A stretch of 64,000 nt of DNA from Lipingzhangella_A rawalii (GCF_031628175.1 NZ_JAVLVT010000002.1:62001-126000), one strand, 5' to 3'; shown: positions 9,125 to 18,378, counted from the first letter of the stretch. The notes: a model not told the origin generated them from the sequence alone. Numbers and translations: made by a program.

Positions 9125-9904
9125 ATGACCAACACACATTCTCCCTCGGCTGTTCCCGACCTGGTCACACAGCCCACGCCCTACTACGACTCGGCGATGT
9201 TCCTTGAACGCATCCACGAGATTGCCGAGCATCGGCACGCACAGTACGGGCCGGGTGAGCTGCGCATCCTGGAGGCCGGGTGCGGGCGACGCTGGAGCCT
9301 CGGGGAGGTGCACGTCCCGGGGATGCGTCCCCACGTCACCGGGGTGGACACGAACGCCGAGAGCCTTCGGATGCGGCTGGAGGAGCACGGCGACCTGGAC
9401 GAGGCCATCGTTGGGGATCTGCGCAGCGTGGAACTGCCGACAGAGTCCTACGACGTGGTGTTCTGCTCCTGGGTGCTGGAACACGTCTCCGGTGCGGAGC
9501 AGGTACTGGATCGGCTCGTATCCACGCTGCGGCCCGGCGGCTACCTGCTGCTGCGTATTCCGGACCGGGACTCGGTGTACGGGTTCGCGACCCGGTGCAC
9601 CCCGTTCCCGCTCCATGTGGCCTATAAGCGCTACGTGCGGCGCCGCCCGAACGCGGGCAGGCCCGGCTACGGCCCGTTCCCAACGGTCTATGACCGCGTG
9701 GTCTCGCACCGGGGCATGCTTGACTACTGTGCCCGCGCCGGGCTGGAGGTCACGGCCCAGTACTCCTCAAACTTCCACCTGTTGTTCTTCGGTCGCTATG
9801 CCCGACTGGTGGACCTGGCCCTACGGGGTGTCGCCGTGGCTTCTCTGGGCCGTCTCACCGCCGAGCACAACAACCTGGCGTTCGTGCTTCGCAAGCCGGA
9901 CTGA
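9125..9904 (+). CDS. Class I SAM-dependent methyltransferase
   Basis: A 259-aa methyltransferase of the Methyltransf_11 type. Motif I (ILEAGCG) is at about residue 49, an acidic SAM-ribose residue follows in VTGVDTN, and the post-motif region reads SYDVVFCSWVLEHV. The C-terminal part has the HRGMLDYCARAGLEV element common in small-molecule and glycan methyltransferases. Its substrate is unknown. It lies divergent from mfd and 78 bases before the APS-kinase-like gene on the same strand, so the two may be co-transcribed. No good ribosome-binding site precedes the ATG. Confidence 0.85.
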   Translation: MTNTHSPSAVPDLVTQPTPYYDSAMFLERIHEIAEHRHAQYGPGELRILEAGCGRRWSLGEVHVPGMRPHVTGVDTNAESLRMRLEEHGDLDEAIVGDLRSVELPTESYDVVFCSWVLEHVSGAEQVLDRLVSTLRPGGYLLLRIPDRDSVYGFATRCTPFPLHVAYKRYVRRRPNAGRPGYGPFPTVYDRVVSHRGMLDYCARAGLEVTAQYSSNFHLLFFGRYARLVDLALRGVAVASLGRLTAEHNNLAFVLRKPD

Positions 9905-9982
9905 GTTCCGGACGCCCCGCGCCGCTGGACAGCGACAGGTCACCACCCGGTGGAGACGGCCGAACACCCTAGGGTGGTGGAC

Positions 9983-11527
9983 ATGCGCGACACCGTTTCC
10001 ACGGCGGCTCAGGATTCCGTTCCCAGCCACACCCCCGATACCGACACCCTGGCCCACCTGGAGCTTCTCCTCAACGGCTGCTACCCCCTGCCGGGCTTCA
10101 TGACCGCCAGCGAGAGCGCCTCGGTCCGCAGACACGGGCAGCTCCCCGACGGGCGCTCCTGGCCGATACCGGTGACCCTGCCGGTGCCGGCGGACCTGGC
10201 CGACGTCGCGCGGCTACGCCTCACGGACCCGGAAGGGGCGCCGCTGGCGGAGCTGGAGGTCACGGAACGCTGGTGGGCCGGGGGGGAACACCGGCTCGCC
10301 GGCCCGGTGACCCTGGTGGACCACCCGGCCCACGGGGTGTTTCGTCGGCTGCGGCTGCCGGCACGTGACGGCACCGCAGCCACGGCACCCCCGGCCCCGG
10401 ACGGGCCGCTACTCGCGGTGGTCACCGAGACCGCCCTGCATCAGCGGGCACTGGCGCAGCTGAACCACGCGGCCACCGAACTCGCCGACACGGAACACGG
10501 CACGCCGGAGACTCCGGCTCCGGTTTTGGTGCTGGTGGACACCGGATTTCACGACGAGCGGCCGGTGCGGGCCGTGCGGGCGGCCAGGCACTACCTACCG
10601 GAGGGCAGCCGGGTGCAGGTGGTGACCCTGCCCCGGCGCGACCCGGACACCGGTGAGCCCTACCCGACGGAACGGCGCGAGGCCCTGACGGCGCACGTGG
10701 CCGCGGCGCACGGTGCCACCCACCTGCTCGCGGATTCCGCGCAGGCGCTGCGTTCGGCAGCGGGCACCCCGATCCCGGTGGTGCCCACACGCGCGTGGTG
10801 CTACGACACCGGTGTTGGGGCGTGGCGCCCGGCCAGCACGGTCCGGGACACACACGCACGCGCGGACCTGGCCCCGGACGAGGTGGCGGAGCTGTTGGCG
10901 CGGGGAGAGCGCCTGCCCGCGTGGTTCACCCCGCCGGAGGTGGCCGACGAGCTGGCCGCCCAGTATCCGCCACGGACCCGCCGCGGGCTGACCCTGTTCT
11001 TCACGGGACTGTCCGGCTCGGGGAAGTCGACGGTGGCGCGGGCGGTGGCCGAGCGGGTCCGGGAGTCGGGGCGCGCGGTGACCCTGCTGGACGGGGATGT
11101 GGTGCGCCGCATGCTGTCGGCGGGGCTGACCTTCAGCAAGGCCGACCGGGACCTGAACATTCGCCGGATCGGCTATGTGGCCTCCGAGATCAACCGGCAC
11201 GGCGGTGTGGCGATCTGCGCGCCGATCGCACCGTACGCCGCCACACGGGCGGAGGTGCGGGCGATGGTCGAGGAGTACGGGGACATGTTCCTGGTGCATG
11301 TGTCCACCCCACTGGAGGTGTGCGAGGCCCGGGACCGCAAGGGGCTGTACGCCAAGGCGCGCGCCGGGGAGATCAGCGAGTTCACCGGGATCTCGGATCC
11401 ATACGAGGAGCCCACCGACGCTCAGCTGCGGCTGGATACCAGCGAAATCACCGTGGAGGAGGCCACCGACCAGGTCCTGTCCCGACTACACGCCGAGGGG
11501 TGGCTCCCGGAAGACAACGGGGCGTGA
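9983..11527 (+). CDS. cysC: Adenylylsulfate kinase with degenerate ATP-sulfurylase-like N-terminal half
   Basis: The C-terminal third is a complete APS kinase: Walker A GLSGSGKST (about residue 342), DGD, the APS-binding stretch ending DLNIRRIGYVA, and GLYAKARAGEI followed by FTGISDPYE. It should make PAPS from APS. The first about 120 residues resemble the PUA-like N-domain of ATP sulfurylase (LLNGCYPLPGFM), and about 130-320 occupy the place of its catalytic domain. I do not see the expected QxRNPxH or the HPLxG and GRDHAG motifs, so sulfurylase activity is probably lost. The start is placed at ATG 9983; GTG 9950 is an upstream alternative. PAPS could feed the sulfotransferases at 45-57 kb. 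Confidence 0.88.
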   Translation: MRDTVSTAAQDSVPSHTPDTDTLAHLELLLNGCYPLPGFMTASESASVRRHGQLPDGRSWPIPVTLPVPADLADVARLRLTDPEGAPLAELEVTERWWAGGEHRLAGPVTLVDHPAHGVFRRLRLPARDGTAATAPPAPDGPLLAVVTETALHQRALAQLNHAATELADTEHGTPETPAPVLVLVDTGFHDERPVRAVRAARHYLPEGSRVQVVTLPRRDPDTGEPYPTERREALTAHVAAAHGATHLLADSAQALRSAAGTPIPVVPTRAWCYDTGVGAWRPASTVRDTHARADLAPDEVAELLARGERLPAWFTPPEVADELAAQYPPRTRRGLTLFFTGLSGSGKSTVARAVAERVRESGRAVTLLDGDVVRRMLSAGLTFSKADRDLNIRRIGYVASEINRHGGVAICAPIAPYAATRAEVRAMVEEYGDMFLVHVSTPLEVCEARDRKGLYAKARAGEISEFTGISDPYEEPTDAQLRLDTSEITVEEATDQVLSRLHAEGWLPEDNGA

Positions 11528-11640
11528 CCGGTGGACAGCCGGACCGCGTCCACGGTACGACTACCGGGGAGAGGAGAGCCGATGACCTGGCCGCTACCAG
11601 ACGTGTTCACGTGGCTACCAGTTCTCCGGAAACCACCTCG
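11528..11640. other. Upstream part of CRISPR array 1 leader region
   Basis: The space between the kinase gene and the conserved leader core contains no convincing gene and is the likely distal leader. Confidence 0.5.
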
Positions 11641-11690
11641 CCAGACGTCACAAACCAATAACGCGACCTGAACACCGCAGGTCATCTGGT
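11641..11690 (+). promoter_or_regulatory. CRISPR array 1 leader, proximal conserved part
   Basis: The bases before the first repeat match those before arrays 2 and 3. All three have an ACAAA run, an ATAAC block, GCAGG and the terminal ATCTGGT. Leaders carry the array promoter and the Cas1-Cas2 integration signals, so array 1 is probably a live target of the same adaptation machinery. Confidence 0.8.
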
Positions 11691-12755
11691 GTACGCCCCA
11701 CGCGAGTGGGGATGGACCTGCACTAGGTATCCGATATGATCGCATTTATGCGTACGCCCCACGCGAGTGGGGATGGACCTCAGACCTTCGGCGGGGACCA
11801 GAACGCGTTCGTGTACGCCCCACGCGAGTGGGGATGGACCGCTCACGAAGCAAGTAGACCAGCTGAATACTAAGTACGCCCCACGCGAGTGGGGATGGAC
11901 CGGACCACGGCGTCGACCGCCAGGACCAGGCGGCGTACGCCCCACGCGAGTGGGGATGGACCTTCGCGCGCGGTGCGCTGGTCCCAGTGGTACTCGTACG
12001 CCCCACGCGAGTGGGGATGGACCGATCCTCGGCGACCTCGCCCTGGAGGTGCAGCGGTACGCCCCACGCGAGTGGGGATGGACCTACAGCTTTCGTGTGG
12101 GCCAATAAGGTCCCGCGGTACGCCCCACGCGAGTGGGGATGGACCTCCGAGGCTGACGCACTCAAGCCATGGCTCGGAGTACGCCCCACGCGAGTGGGGA
12201 TGGACCGGTAGCCGAGATCCTACAGCCCAGTGACTTCTAGTACGCCCCACGCGAGTGGGGATGGACCGCTGGCAGTCGACCCCCGCAACCAGCACACCTT
12301 GTACGCCCCACGCGAGTGGGGATGGACCGTCCGGTCCTGAGATTAGGGAAATGGGCTTCGAGTACGCCCCACGCGAGTGGGGATGGACCTGGCGTGCGTA
12401 CATGTCCCGCGGATCTGATCTGGTACGCCCCACGCGAGTGGGGATGGACCGTCGTCGCGCTCGATCTGGTATCCGCGGCTGGTGTACGCCCCACGCGAGT
12501 GGGGATGGACCGCAGGGTAGCCCGCACAGGGGCATCACACGCGCGTACGCCCCACGCGAGTGGGGATGGACCGCTGCTCGCCGAGCCAGACGCGGGCCTC
12601 CACGGGTACGCCCCACGCGAGTGGGGATGGACCGGAGAAACCATGCAGCTGACCGCCGCCCAGATCGTACGCCCCACGCGAGTGGGGATGGACCGCCTTC
12701 CACCCCGATCGCGGAGAAGCGCCGTGTGTACGCCCCACGCGAGTGGGGATGGACG
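11691..12755 (+). CRISPR. CRISPR array 1, type I-E, 18 repeats and 17 spacers
   Basis: Repeats of 28 bases begin every 61 bases from 11691 to 12728, giving seventeen 33-base spacers with no length variation. Each repeat contains a perfect hairpin, CCCCACGCGAGTGGGG, with a GCGA (GNRA-type) loop as expected for Cas6e. All 18 repeats read GTACG at the 5' end, whereas arrays 2 and 3 read GTGCG. The last repeat differs only in its final base (C to G) and lacks the degenerate form that ends the other arrays. The leader is on the left, so transcription is rightward. Confidence 0.98.
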
Positions 12756-12836
12756 TGTCGGGTTTCCGGTGACGGCCGGGGTCGCGACGACTCCGGCAGA
12801 CTGGGCCTAGTTTCCGGTTCTGGAAGGGAGCCTGCC

Positions 12837-13286
12837 GTGGCTAGTTCCAACGGTCCCCTCGCCCAGCTTCGACGGGCCGTGTTCGCACGTCACGCCAACC
12901 CATGGAGTGCCTGGAGTCGGTGGGCAACGACCCCGCTGTTGTACGTGCCGGTGTGGACCCGCAGGTGGTCGCACGCGGCGTTCGTTGGCGTGTGGTTCGC
13001 GGTCAACCCGGTGGTGTTCCCGAGGCCGGAACAGACCCATGCCTGGTCCACGCGGGCGATGCTGGGCGAGGAACTCTGGATCAGTGAACGCCCCCGGGAT
13101 AGGGCTCTGGTGGTCAACTCGGCGGCCGGTCTGGCGGGGCTGGCCGCGGTGGTCGCGGCGCGAAAGCGCCGATTTTGGCCCACGGCCACCGCGACTGCCG
13201 TACAGATGGGCCTCACGCTGGTGTATTGGCAGCAGATGGCCCACTACTACGAGGGTCACCGGCGAGCCCAGGTCAACGGCCGCTAA
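12837..13286 (+). CDS. Small membrane protein, DUF6653-like
   Basis: A 149-aa hydrophobic protein starting at GTG 12837, six bases after GGAAGGGAG. The N-terminal FARHANPWSAWSRW motif and the phrase WFAVNPVVFPRPE recall the uncharacterised DUF6653 family. Three membrane segments are likely (about residues 32-58, 88-107 and 112-130). The frame is open upstream through the CRISPR array, but that part is repeat sequence and not protein. No function is known. It begins 81 bases after the last repeat of array 1. Confidence 0.75.
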   Translation: MASSNGPLAQLRRAVFARHANPWSAWSRWATTPLLYVPVWTRRWSHAAFVGVWFAVNPVVFPRPEQTHAWSTRAMLGEELWISERPRDRALVVNSAAGLAGLAAVVAARKRRFWPTATATAVQMGLTLVYWQQMAHYYEGHRRAQVNGR

Positions 13287-13401
13287 CCCGCACGCCCGAA
13301 TCCACCGGGGCCGTACGGCGCCAGCCGCTCCGGTGCGAGACGGGGGCGCTGGCTTGGTGTCACCTCCCAACAGCTACAACTCCCCCATCGGCTGGCCCTG
13401 G

Positions 13402-13470
13402 CCCCCATCAGCCTTTCCCGCACCCGATTGTCTGGGGGGTTGCCCCCAGATGCCACAACCACCCCTATCC
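13402..13470. repeat. Dispersed intergenic palindromic repeat, copy A
   Basis: CCCCCATCAGCCTTTCC (13402-13418) is followed by a hairpin-forming stretch ending in CTGGGG...CCCCAGATGCC. A related, inverted copy lies at 16360-16409, and the CCCCCATCGGCCTTTCC core recurs at 61196 and 62354. It behaves like a small REP-type intergenic repeat. The rest of 13287-13562 shows nothing else. Confidence 0.55.
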
Positions 13471-13562
13471 CACCCATGCCAGTGCTTCGGGGAGCGCCAG
13501 GGGGCACTACAGGGAACCTATACTCCGACTACACATGCCCTGGAACGACTCTCCGGCACCGG

Positions 13563-14165
13563 TCAGCTGTGGGGGGTCGATTCGTCGCTCTCGCCGAGGC
13601 TGCGGGCGAGTACCGCGCGGATGTGGCGGGCATCGGCGGGCTGGTTGTCGAGCAGAATGGCCGCACACAGGCCGTCCGCGGTGGCCACCATGGATTCGGT
13701 GGCCACCGGGTCGGCGTTGCGGCGCTGGGCAATTTCGGCGACCGCGTCCCGCCAGCGGTGGGCGACGGAACGCAGTGCCGGACGGCGGGCGGCAAGCGTG
13801 GACAGTTCCCGTTCAGCCAGCGCCCGCCGGCGCCCTTCGGTCGCGGTGCAGGCGATGAGTTCGGCCAGGCCGGTCAGTTCGTCGCCGCCCTGGTCCAGGA
13901 TTTCGCGTAGGCAGGTGGTGTACTCTTCGGCCACCGAGGACAGGGCAGCCACCAACAAATCGTCCAGGGTCGCGAAGTAGTAGGTGGTGAGGCTGGGGGG
14001 AACGCCGGCCTCCCGCGCAACCGTGCGGTGGGTGACACCGCCGGCACCGTCGCGCTGCACGACGCGGAGGGTGGCCTCGATGATCTCCGCGCGGCGACGC
14101 TGGCCACGGGCGCGACGCCCGTCGCTGCTCTCCGGGGCCGCACCCGCCGCGGCATCGTGTCCCAC
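13563..14165 (-). CDS. TetR-family transcriptional regulator
   Basis: A 200-aa repressor-type protein with an N-terminal helix-turn-helix (AGGVTHRTVAREAGVPPSLT, then YYFATLDDLL) and a C-terminal ligand domain of the TetR_C_6-like length. GTG 14165 lies about seven bases after GGGAGGG, which suits better than GTG 14180, where the Shine-Dalgarno sequence would touch the start. It is read in the same direction as the upstream MFS exporter gene, 326 bases away, and may regulate it by analogy with QacR-type pairs. The ligand is unknown. Confidence 0.87.
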   Translation of the reverse strand: MGHDAAAGAAPESSDGRRARGQRRRAEIIEATLRVVQRDGAGGVTHRTVAREAGVPPSLTTYYFATLDDLLVAALSSVAEEYTTCLREILDQGGDELTGLAELIACTATEGRRRALAERELSTLAARRPALRSVAHRWRDAVAEIAQRRNADPVATESMVATADGLCAAILLDNQPADARHIRAVLARSLGESDESTPHS

Positions 14166-14491
14166 GAGCGTCCCTCCCACCCCTCCGGGATGATCGTCGA
14201 GTCAGTGTCACACGTGGCTGTCCCAGTACCCACCACCCCGGAGCTCAGTCGGTGCACCGTCCACAGTATGCATACACCGGGGGACAACCTGAGTCCGGAA
14301 ACCGCCCCCGCTCACGTGCCTCTTCCCTCCTCCCCCAACTCGCAGACACTAACCACACCGACAGGGCGCCGGATCAGCCCGACGCCCTGGACATCGACTC
14401 AGCTAAAGCTTGTCGATCTCGGATCTTGATGGCGTGAGTGCGGACACTGGGATGCGAAGCGGCGCGACGGTGGAATGGACATCGACACGGC
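14166..14491. other. Intergenic stretch between MFS exporter and tetR
   Basis: No gene is recognised on either strand. It presumably contains the tetR promoter and the 3' end region of the MFS transcript; no clear dyad or hairpin stands out. Confidence 0.4.
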
Positions 14492-16015
14492 CTACGGCGA
14501 TTCGGAGGTGCCGACTCTCCCGATGTTGCGGAGTAGGAGGGCGCACACGACCGCCAGCACCAGGATCACCACCCCGGTCACCTGGGCGGCCAGATTGAGT
14601 CCGCTGGTGAAGGCGGCGGTGGTCTGTTCCAACACCCTGGCGGGCAGCTCGTCGGCCACGGAGCTGGCCCCGGCCAGGCTTTCCTCGGCCGTGTCGGCCA
14701 CCTTCGGTGCCACTTCGGATGGCACGGTGCCCGCAATCTGGCTGCGGTAGACCAGGCTGGTGAGGCTGCCGAGAACAGCCACGCCCACGGCGATGCCGAG
14801 TTCCTGCACAGTCTCGGAGGTGGCCGAGGCGGACCCGGCTTTGTCGGCAGGTGCCGCCCCGATCACCAGATCGGTGCCCAGGGCCGCGATCGCCCCCAGC
14901 CCGAGGTAGACGAGGGCGTATCCAGCCACCACCAGCGCGATGTTGTCAGCGCCGTCGACCCGCCCCAGCAGCAGGTATCCCACCGTGGACAGGGCAAGGG
15001 TGGCGGCCATGACCATGCCGGGGCGGATGTGTCGGGCCATCAGCGGCGCGACGATCGCGGCGAGGAACATCGCCAGCGCCGGGGGACCCATCCAGGCCCC
15101 GGCAACCAGCGGGGACAAGCCTTCCACAAACTGCAAATGCTGGGTGACGAGGAACATGGTTCCGCCCACCCCCACAAGCCCCACCAGCAGGATGGCCAGG
15201 GCGGCGCTGAATGCGCGGCTGGCGAATAGGCGCAGGTCCAGCAGTGGATCGGCCAGCTGGCGCTGCCGGCGTACGAACACGATCCCGAATGCGGTTCCGG
15301 TGACGAGGGCGAGCAGAGCACCGAGGTTCGGTCCGTAGGCGGCGACATCTTTCACGGCGTAGACGACGGGCAGGATCGCGGCGAGGGATAGCAGGACGCT
15401 GGGCAGGTCCAGGCGGGCGCTCTGTGCGGCCCGGTACTCGGGCAGCAGGAACGGGCCGGTGAGGAGTACGAGCCCGAGCAGGGGCAGGGCCACGAGGAAG
15501 GCCGCGCCCCACCAGAAGTAGTGGAGCAGCACTCCCCCGACGAGGGGACCGGCGGCCATTCCTAGGGAGAACATGGTTGCCCATACGCCGATGGCGAGGG
15601 CGCGCTGTCGGGCGTCGGGGAACAGGGTGCTGATCAGCGCCAGGGTGGAGGGCATGAGGGTGGCTCCGGCAATACCGAGCGCGGCCCGGGCGGCGATGAG
15701 CATTTCGGCGCTGGTGGAATAGGCGGCCATCACGGAGGCGGCGGCGAAGGCGATTGCGCCGATCATCAGGAGCCGTCGGCGGCCGATGCGGTCACCGAGG
15801 GAGCCCATGGTGATCAGCAGGCCGGCGATGAGGAAGCCGTAGATGTCCATGATCCAGAGCTCTTGGGTGCCGCTGGGCTGGAGGTCGGCCGCCAGGGTGG
15901 GCAGGGCCAGGTACAGCACGGTGACGTCCAGGCCGAGCAGCACGGTGGGTAGGGCCAGGACCGCGAGCCCGGCCCATTCGCGGGGGCCGGCGCGGCGGAT
16001 GGTGTCGGTGCGCAT
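14492..16015 (-). CDS. MFS transporter, DHA2 (14-TMS) drug-efflux type
   Basis: A 507-aa major facilitator of the QacA/SmvA-like DHA2 subfamily, expected to export drugs or cationic compounds using the proton gradient. The early motif LDVTVLYLALPTLAADL, motif A GSLGDRIGRRRLL and motif C-like GPLVGGVLL are visible, with about 14 hydrophobic segments. ATG 16015 has AGGA seven bases upstream. A longer frame reaches 16093, but that codon lies inside the operator/promoter at 16069-16097, so the short start is chosen. The substrate is not identifiable. Confidence 0.9.
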   Translation of the reverse strand: MRTDTIRRAGPREWAGLAVLALPTVLLGLDVTVLYLALPTLAADLQPSGTQELWIMDIYGFLIAGLLITMGSLGDRIGRRRLLMIGAIAFAAASVMAAYSTSAEMLIAARAALGIAGATLMPSTLALISTLFPDARQRALAIGVWATMFSLGMAAGPLVGGVLLHYFWWGAAFLVALPLLGLVLLTGPFLLPEYRAAQSARLDLPSVLLSLAAILPVVYAVKDVAAYGPNLGALLALVTGTAFGIVFVRRQRQLADPLLDLRLFASRAFSAALAILLVGLVGVGGTMFLVTQHLQFVEGLSPLVAGAWMGPPALAMFLAAIVAPLMARHIRPGMVMAATLALSTVGYLLLGRVDGADNIALVVAGYALVYLGLGAIAALGTDLVIGAAPADKAGSASATSETVQELGIAVGVAVLGSLTSLVYRSQIAGTVPSEVAPKVADTAEESLAGASSVADELPARVLEQTTAAFTSGLNLAAQVTGVVILVLAVVCALLLRNIGRVGTSESP

Positions 16016-16068
16016 GCGGGAGTCCTGTTCGGTGGGTGTGGTCGGGTCCCTCCCAACCAACAAGTTGA

Positions 16069-16097
16069 ACGATAGTCCTATTTGAACATTCATTCAA
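16069..16097 (-). promoter_or_regulatory. Promoter with overlapping TetR-type operator for the MFS exporter
   Basis: Read on the minus strand, TTGAAT (16092-16097) and TATCGT (16069-16074) are separated by 17 bases and form a plausible -35/-10 pair. The -35 box lies within an inverted repeat, TTGAA-N6-TTCAA at 16082-16097, like the operators of TetR regulators of efflux genes. The nearby tetR product is the obvious candidate ligand-responsive repressor. Confidence 0.55.
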
Positions 16098-16593
16098 CAA
16101 TATTGATGTCGACAGTGCAGCCCCCACACAGCCGAAACACCGCCAGCCGAACAGAAACAGCCACCACCACCCGCGAACACACCCCAGCTCCCCAGCCCTG
16201 TCGCGGAGCAGCCCACAACGGCGCCGAACCCCGGCAACCACTCGGAGCGCAAGCCGGATCAGTGGAAATCCGGCGATTATTGGGCTGGGCGGCGGTGCCT
16301 GCCGACCGCCGCGACCAGCACCGGGCGCCCTATGGGAGTGAGATTGAGGAGGTGCTGGCATCTGGGGGTGGCCCCCCAGTCCATGGGGGTGGTAAAAGGC
16401 CGATGGGGGAGCAACAGCGCGGATGGGGGCCACCCAGCATCCCTACGCACGCGCGCACTCACGGCCACCCCAGCTGCCGAGTTCCCGCCAGGGATCGCCC
16501 ACCGGAATCGGCCCCGCCGTCGCGTCCGGCCACAGCCACTGGGGCACCAGATCCACCCGCCACCCACCCCAGGGCCTGCCGACCGGGCCGGCG
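16098..16593. other. Intergenic region with dispersed palindromic repeat copy B
   Basis: No convincing gene is present, although several GC-rich frames cross it. At 16360-16409, read on the minus strand, CCCCCATCGGCCTTTT and CTGGGG...CCCCCAGATGCC match copy A at 13402-13470 in inverted orientation. The rest shows nothing recognisable. Confidence 0.5.
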
Positions 16594-17592
16594 CTACCCG
16601 GCGCGGCGCCGCCTGATCTCGGCAATGATCGCGGGAACCACCTCGTGCACATCCCCGATCACCGCATAGGTGGCGCGGGTCATGATCGGCGCCTGGGGGT
16701 CCGTGTTGATCGCGAGGATGCGTCGAGCGTCCCGGCAGCCCACCCAGTGCTGGGTGGCGCCACTGATCCCGCAGGCGATGTACAGCTCCGGGGCGATCTT
16801 CGTTCCGGTCAACCCAACCTGGTCACTGTGTGGACGCCAGCCGTCGTTCGTCGCCACCCGGGAACAGCCCACGGCCCCGCCCAGCAGCTCGGCGAGCTCA
16901 TCCAGCATGCCGAACGCCTCCGCGCTGCCGAGCCCCCGCCCGCCGGACACCACCACCGGGGCCGTGGCGAGGGTGACGCCGGTTGTTCCCGCGGTGCGGT
17001 CCACGATCCTGCTGGGTTCCGGTTCGTCGTCAAACCGTGGCGTGACGGTGTGCACCTCAACCCCAGACGAGGCCTCGGCCGCGGGCTGTTCGGCGGCCCC
17101 AGCAGCGCCGGAGAGGACAGTGACCAGCTTGATGGGCGCGGTCAGCTCCGCATCCTCCAACAGCACGCCACCACCGCGCTGCCGGGTGAGCGACCAGGGC
17201 GCGCTGGCGGCGGAATCCCCGATGGAGACGGTGAGACAGTTCGTGGCCAGCGGCAGGCCGCTGCGGGCGGCGGCGTGTGCCATCACCTCGTTCCCGCGGT
17301 CGGTGGCCGCGGCGATGACCCCACCCGGCTGGCTATCCCGCAGCAGCTGCGCGAGCGCCTCGCCCCACCGTTCCGGAGCGTACTCGGCACACTCCGCATG
17401 CTCGATAACGTACAGCTGCGACACCCCGTACGCGGCGAGATCCTCCCCAAGACCAGGCGCGGAGGTGAACGCGACCGCCCCTACGGCCGCCCCCAGGGCC
17501 TCGGCCAGCTCACGGGTGTGGGCGAGCGCGGCCCCAGAGCCCGCCGCGATGCTCCCGTCCGTGGTTTCGACCAGCGTCAGCAGCATGATCAC
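16594..17592 (-). CDS. etfA: Electron transfer flavoprotein, alpha subunit
   Basis: EtfA (332 aa) binds FAD and, with EtfB, shuttles electrons from flavin dehydrogenases to the quinone pool via ETF-quinone oxidoreductase, which is not in this window. The C-terminal FAD-binding signature is intact (PELYIACGISGATQHWVGC, then LAINTDPQAPIM and YAVIGD). The N-terminal ETF domain shows AAATDRGNEVMA. The ATG overlaps the etfB stop by four bases. The upstream dimethylglycine dehydrogenase-like gene is the likely electron donor. Confidence 0.95.
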   Translation of the reverse strand: MIMLLTLVETTDGSIAAGSGAALAHTRELAEALGAAVGAVAFTSAPGLGEDLAAYGVSQLYVIEHAECAEYAPERWGEALAQLLRDSQPGGVIAAATDRGNEVMAHAAARSGLPLATNCLTVSIGDSAASAPWSLTRQRGGGVLLEDAELTAPIKLVTVLSGAAGAAEQPAAEASSGVEVHTVTPRFDDEPEPSRIVDRTAGTTGVTLATAPVVVSGGRGLGSAEAFGMLDELAELLGGAVGCSRVATNDGWRPHSDQVGLTGTKIAPELYIACGISGATQHWVGCRDARRILAINTDPQAPIMTRATYAVIGDVHEVVPAIIAEIRRRRAG

Positions 17593-18359
17593 ACCATCCC
17601 GAGCTCGGTCAGTTTGTCGACGACAGGCTTGGCCGCCTCGGCGCCGTGGCCGAGAACCACCGGATCCTGCGCGGCTTCCGGCGGTGGACGCAGCCGCAGC
17701 CTGCGCAGCCCGCCCGGTTCCAGTTCCGGTTCGATCGTGCGGATCTGGGCCCGCTTAGCGCGCAGCCGGCCGGTGACCGGCGGGTAGCGGGGCAGGTTGA
17801 TCCCTTCACGCACCCCCACCGCCGCGGGCAGCGGCACCTCGTACACCTCGATCCCCTCCGGCAGTTCGCGACGTAGCCGCGCGGTCGCGTCCTCGGGATG
17901 CAGTTCGATGCCCTTGATGCCGCCCACAATGGGCCGAGCCAGGGAGTGGGCGACGCGGATCCCCACCTGGGCGTTGCCCGCGTCCGCCGACTCGGTGCCG
18001 AACAGCATCAGATCGAAACGCCGGTGCTCGGACTCCAGCGTGCGGACCGCCTGCACGATGGCGGCTGCGGTCGCCTCCGGGGCTGTCTCCCCCTCCTGGG
18101 TCCCCACTCGAACGCCGTGCTGGATCCCCATGGACATGGCGTAGCGCAGCTGCTCGTCGGCCTGCGGAGGCCCGACCGTGAGCACGGTGGCGCTGCCGCC
18201 GTGGTGTTCGACGATCTGCGCGGCCTCCTCGACGGCACACTCCTCGTGCGGGCCGATCGTGAACCCGAGGTTGCGTGTGTCCACGTCCGTGCCGTCCGGG
18301 GTGAGTGGGATCGTCCCGCCGGTGGCCGGAACGCGCTTCACGCAGACGAGGACGTCCAT
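17589..18359 (-). CDS. etfB: Electron transfer flavoprotein, beta subunit
   Basis: EtfB (256 aa) starts MDVLVCVKRVPATGG and contains the EtfB features GPHEECAVEEAAQI and LMLFGTESADAGNAQVG, followed by GIKGIEL. It forms the AMP-binding partner of EtfA. It follows the dehydrogenase-like gene by 19 bases and overlaps etfA, so the three genes look like one operon. Confidence 0.95.
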   Translation of the reverse strand: MDVLVCVKRVPATGGTIPLTPDGTDVDTRNLGFTIGPHEECAVEEAAQIVEHHGGSATVLTVGPPQADEQLRYAMSMGIQHGVRVGTQEGETAPEATAAAIVQAVRTLESEHRRFDLMLFGTESADAGNAQVGIRVAHSLARPIVGGIKGIELHPEDATARLRRELPEGIEVYEVPLPAAVGVREGINLPRYPPVTGRLRAKRAQIRTIEPELEPGGLRRLRLRPPPEAAQDPVVLGHGAEAAKPVVDKLTELGMV

Positions 18360-18378
18360 CGCTGCCTCCCCCTGTGGT

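Noticed and set aside
11691..12755. Frames encoding repeats of PREWGWT, HPHSRGAY or SIPTRVGRT in both strands of the arrays (also 23837-24413 and 34199-35447)
   Set aside because: They are translations of the 28-base CRISPR repeat and its complement; the 61-base period shifts frame each unit, producing spurious cyclic peptides.
12255..12836. Extension of the DUF6653-like protein through array 1
   Set aside because: The extension is CRISPR repeat translation. GTG 12837 has a good ribosome-binding site.
16082..16669. 195-codon plus-strand frame right of the MFS exporter
   Set aside because: It overlaps the operator, the dispersed repeat and the end of etfA, and has no recognisable domain.
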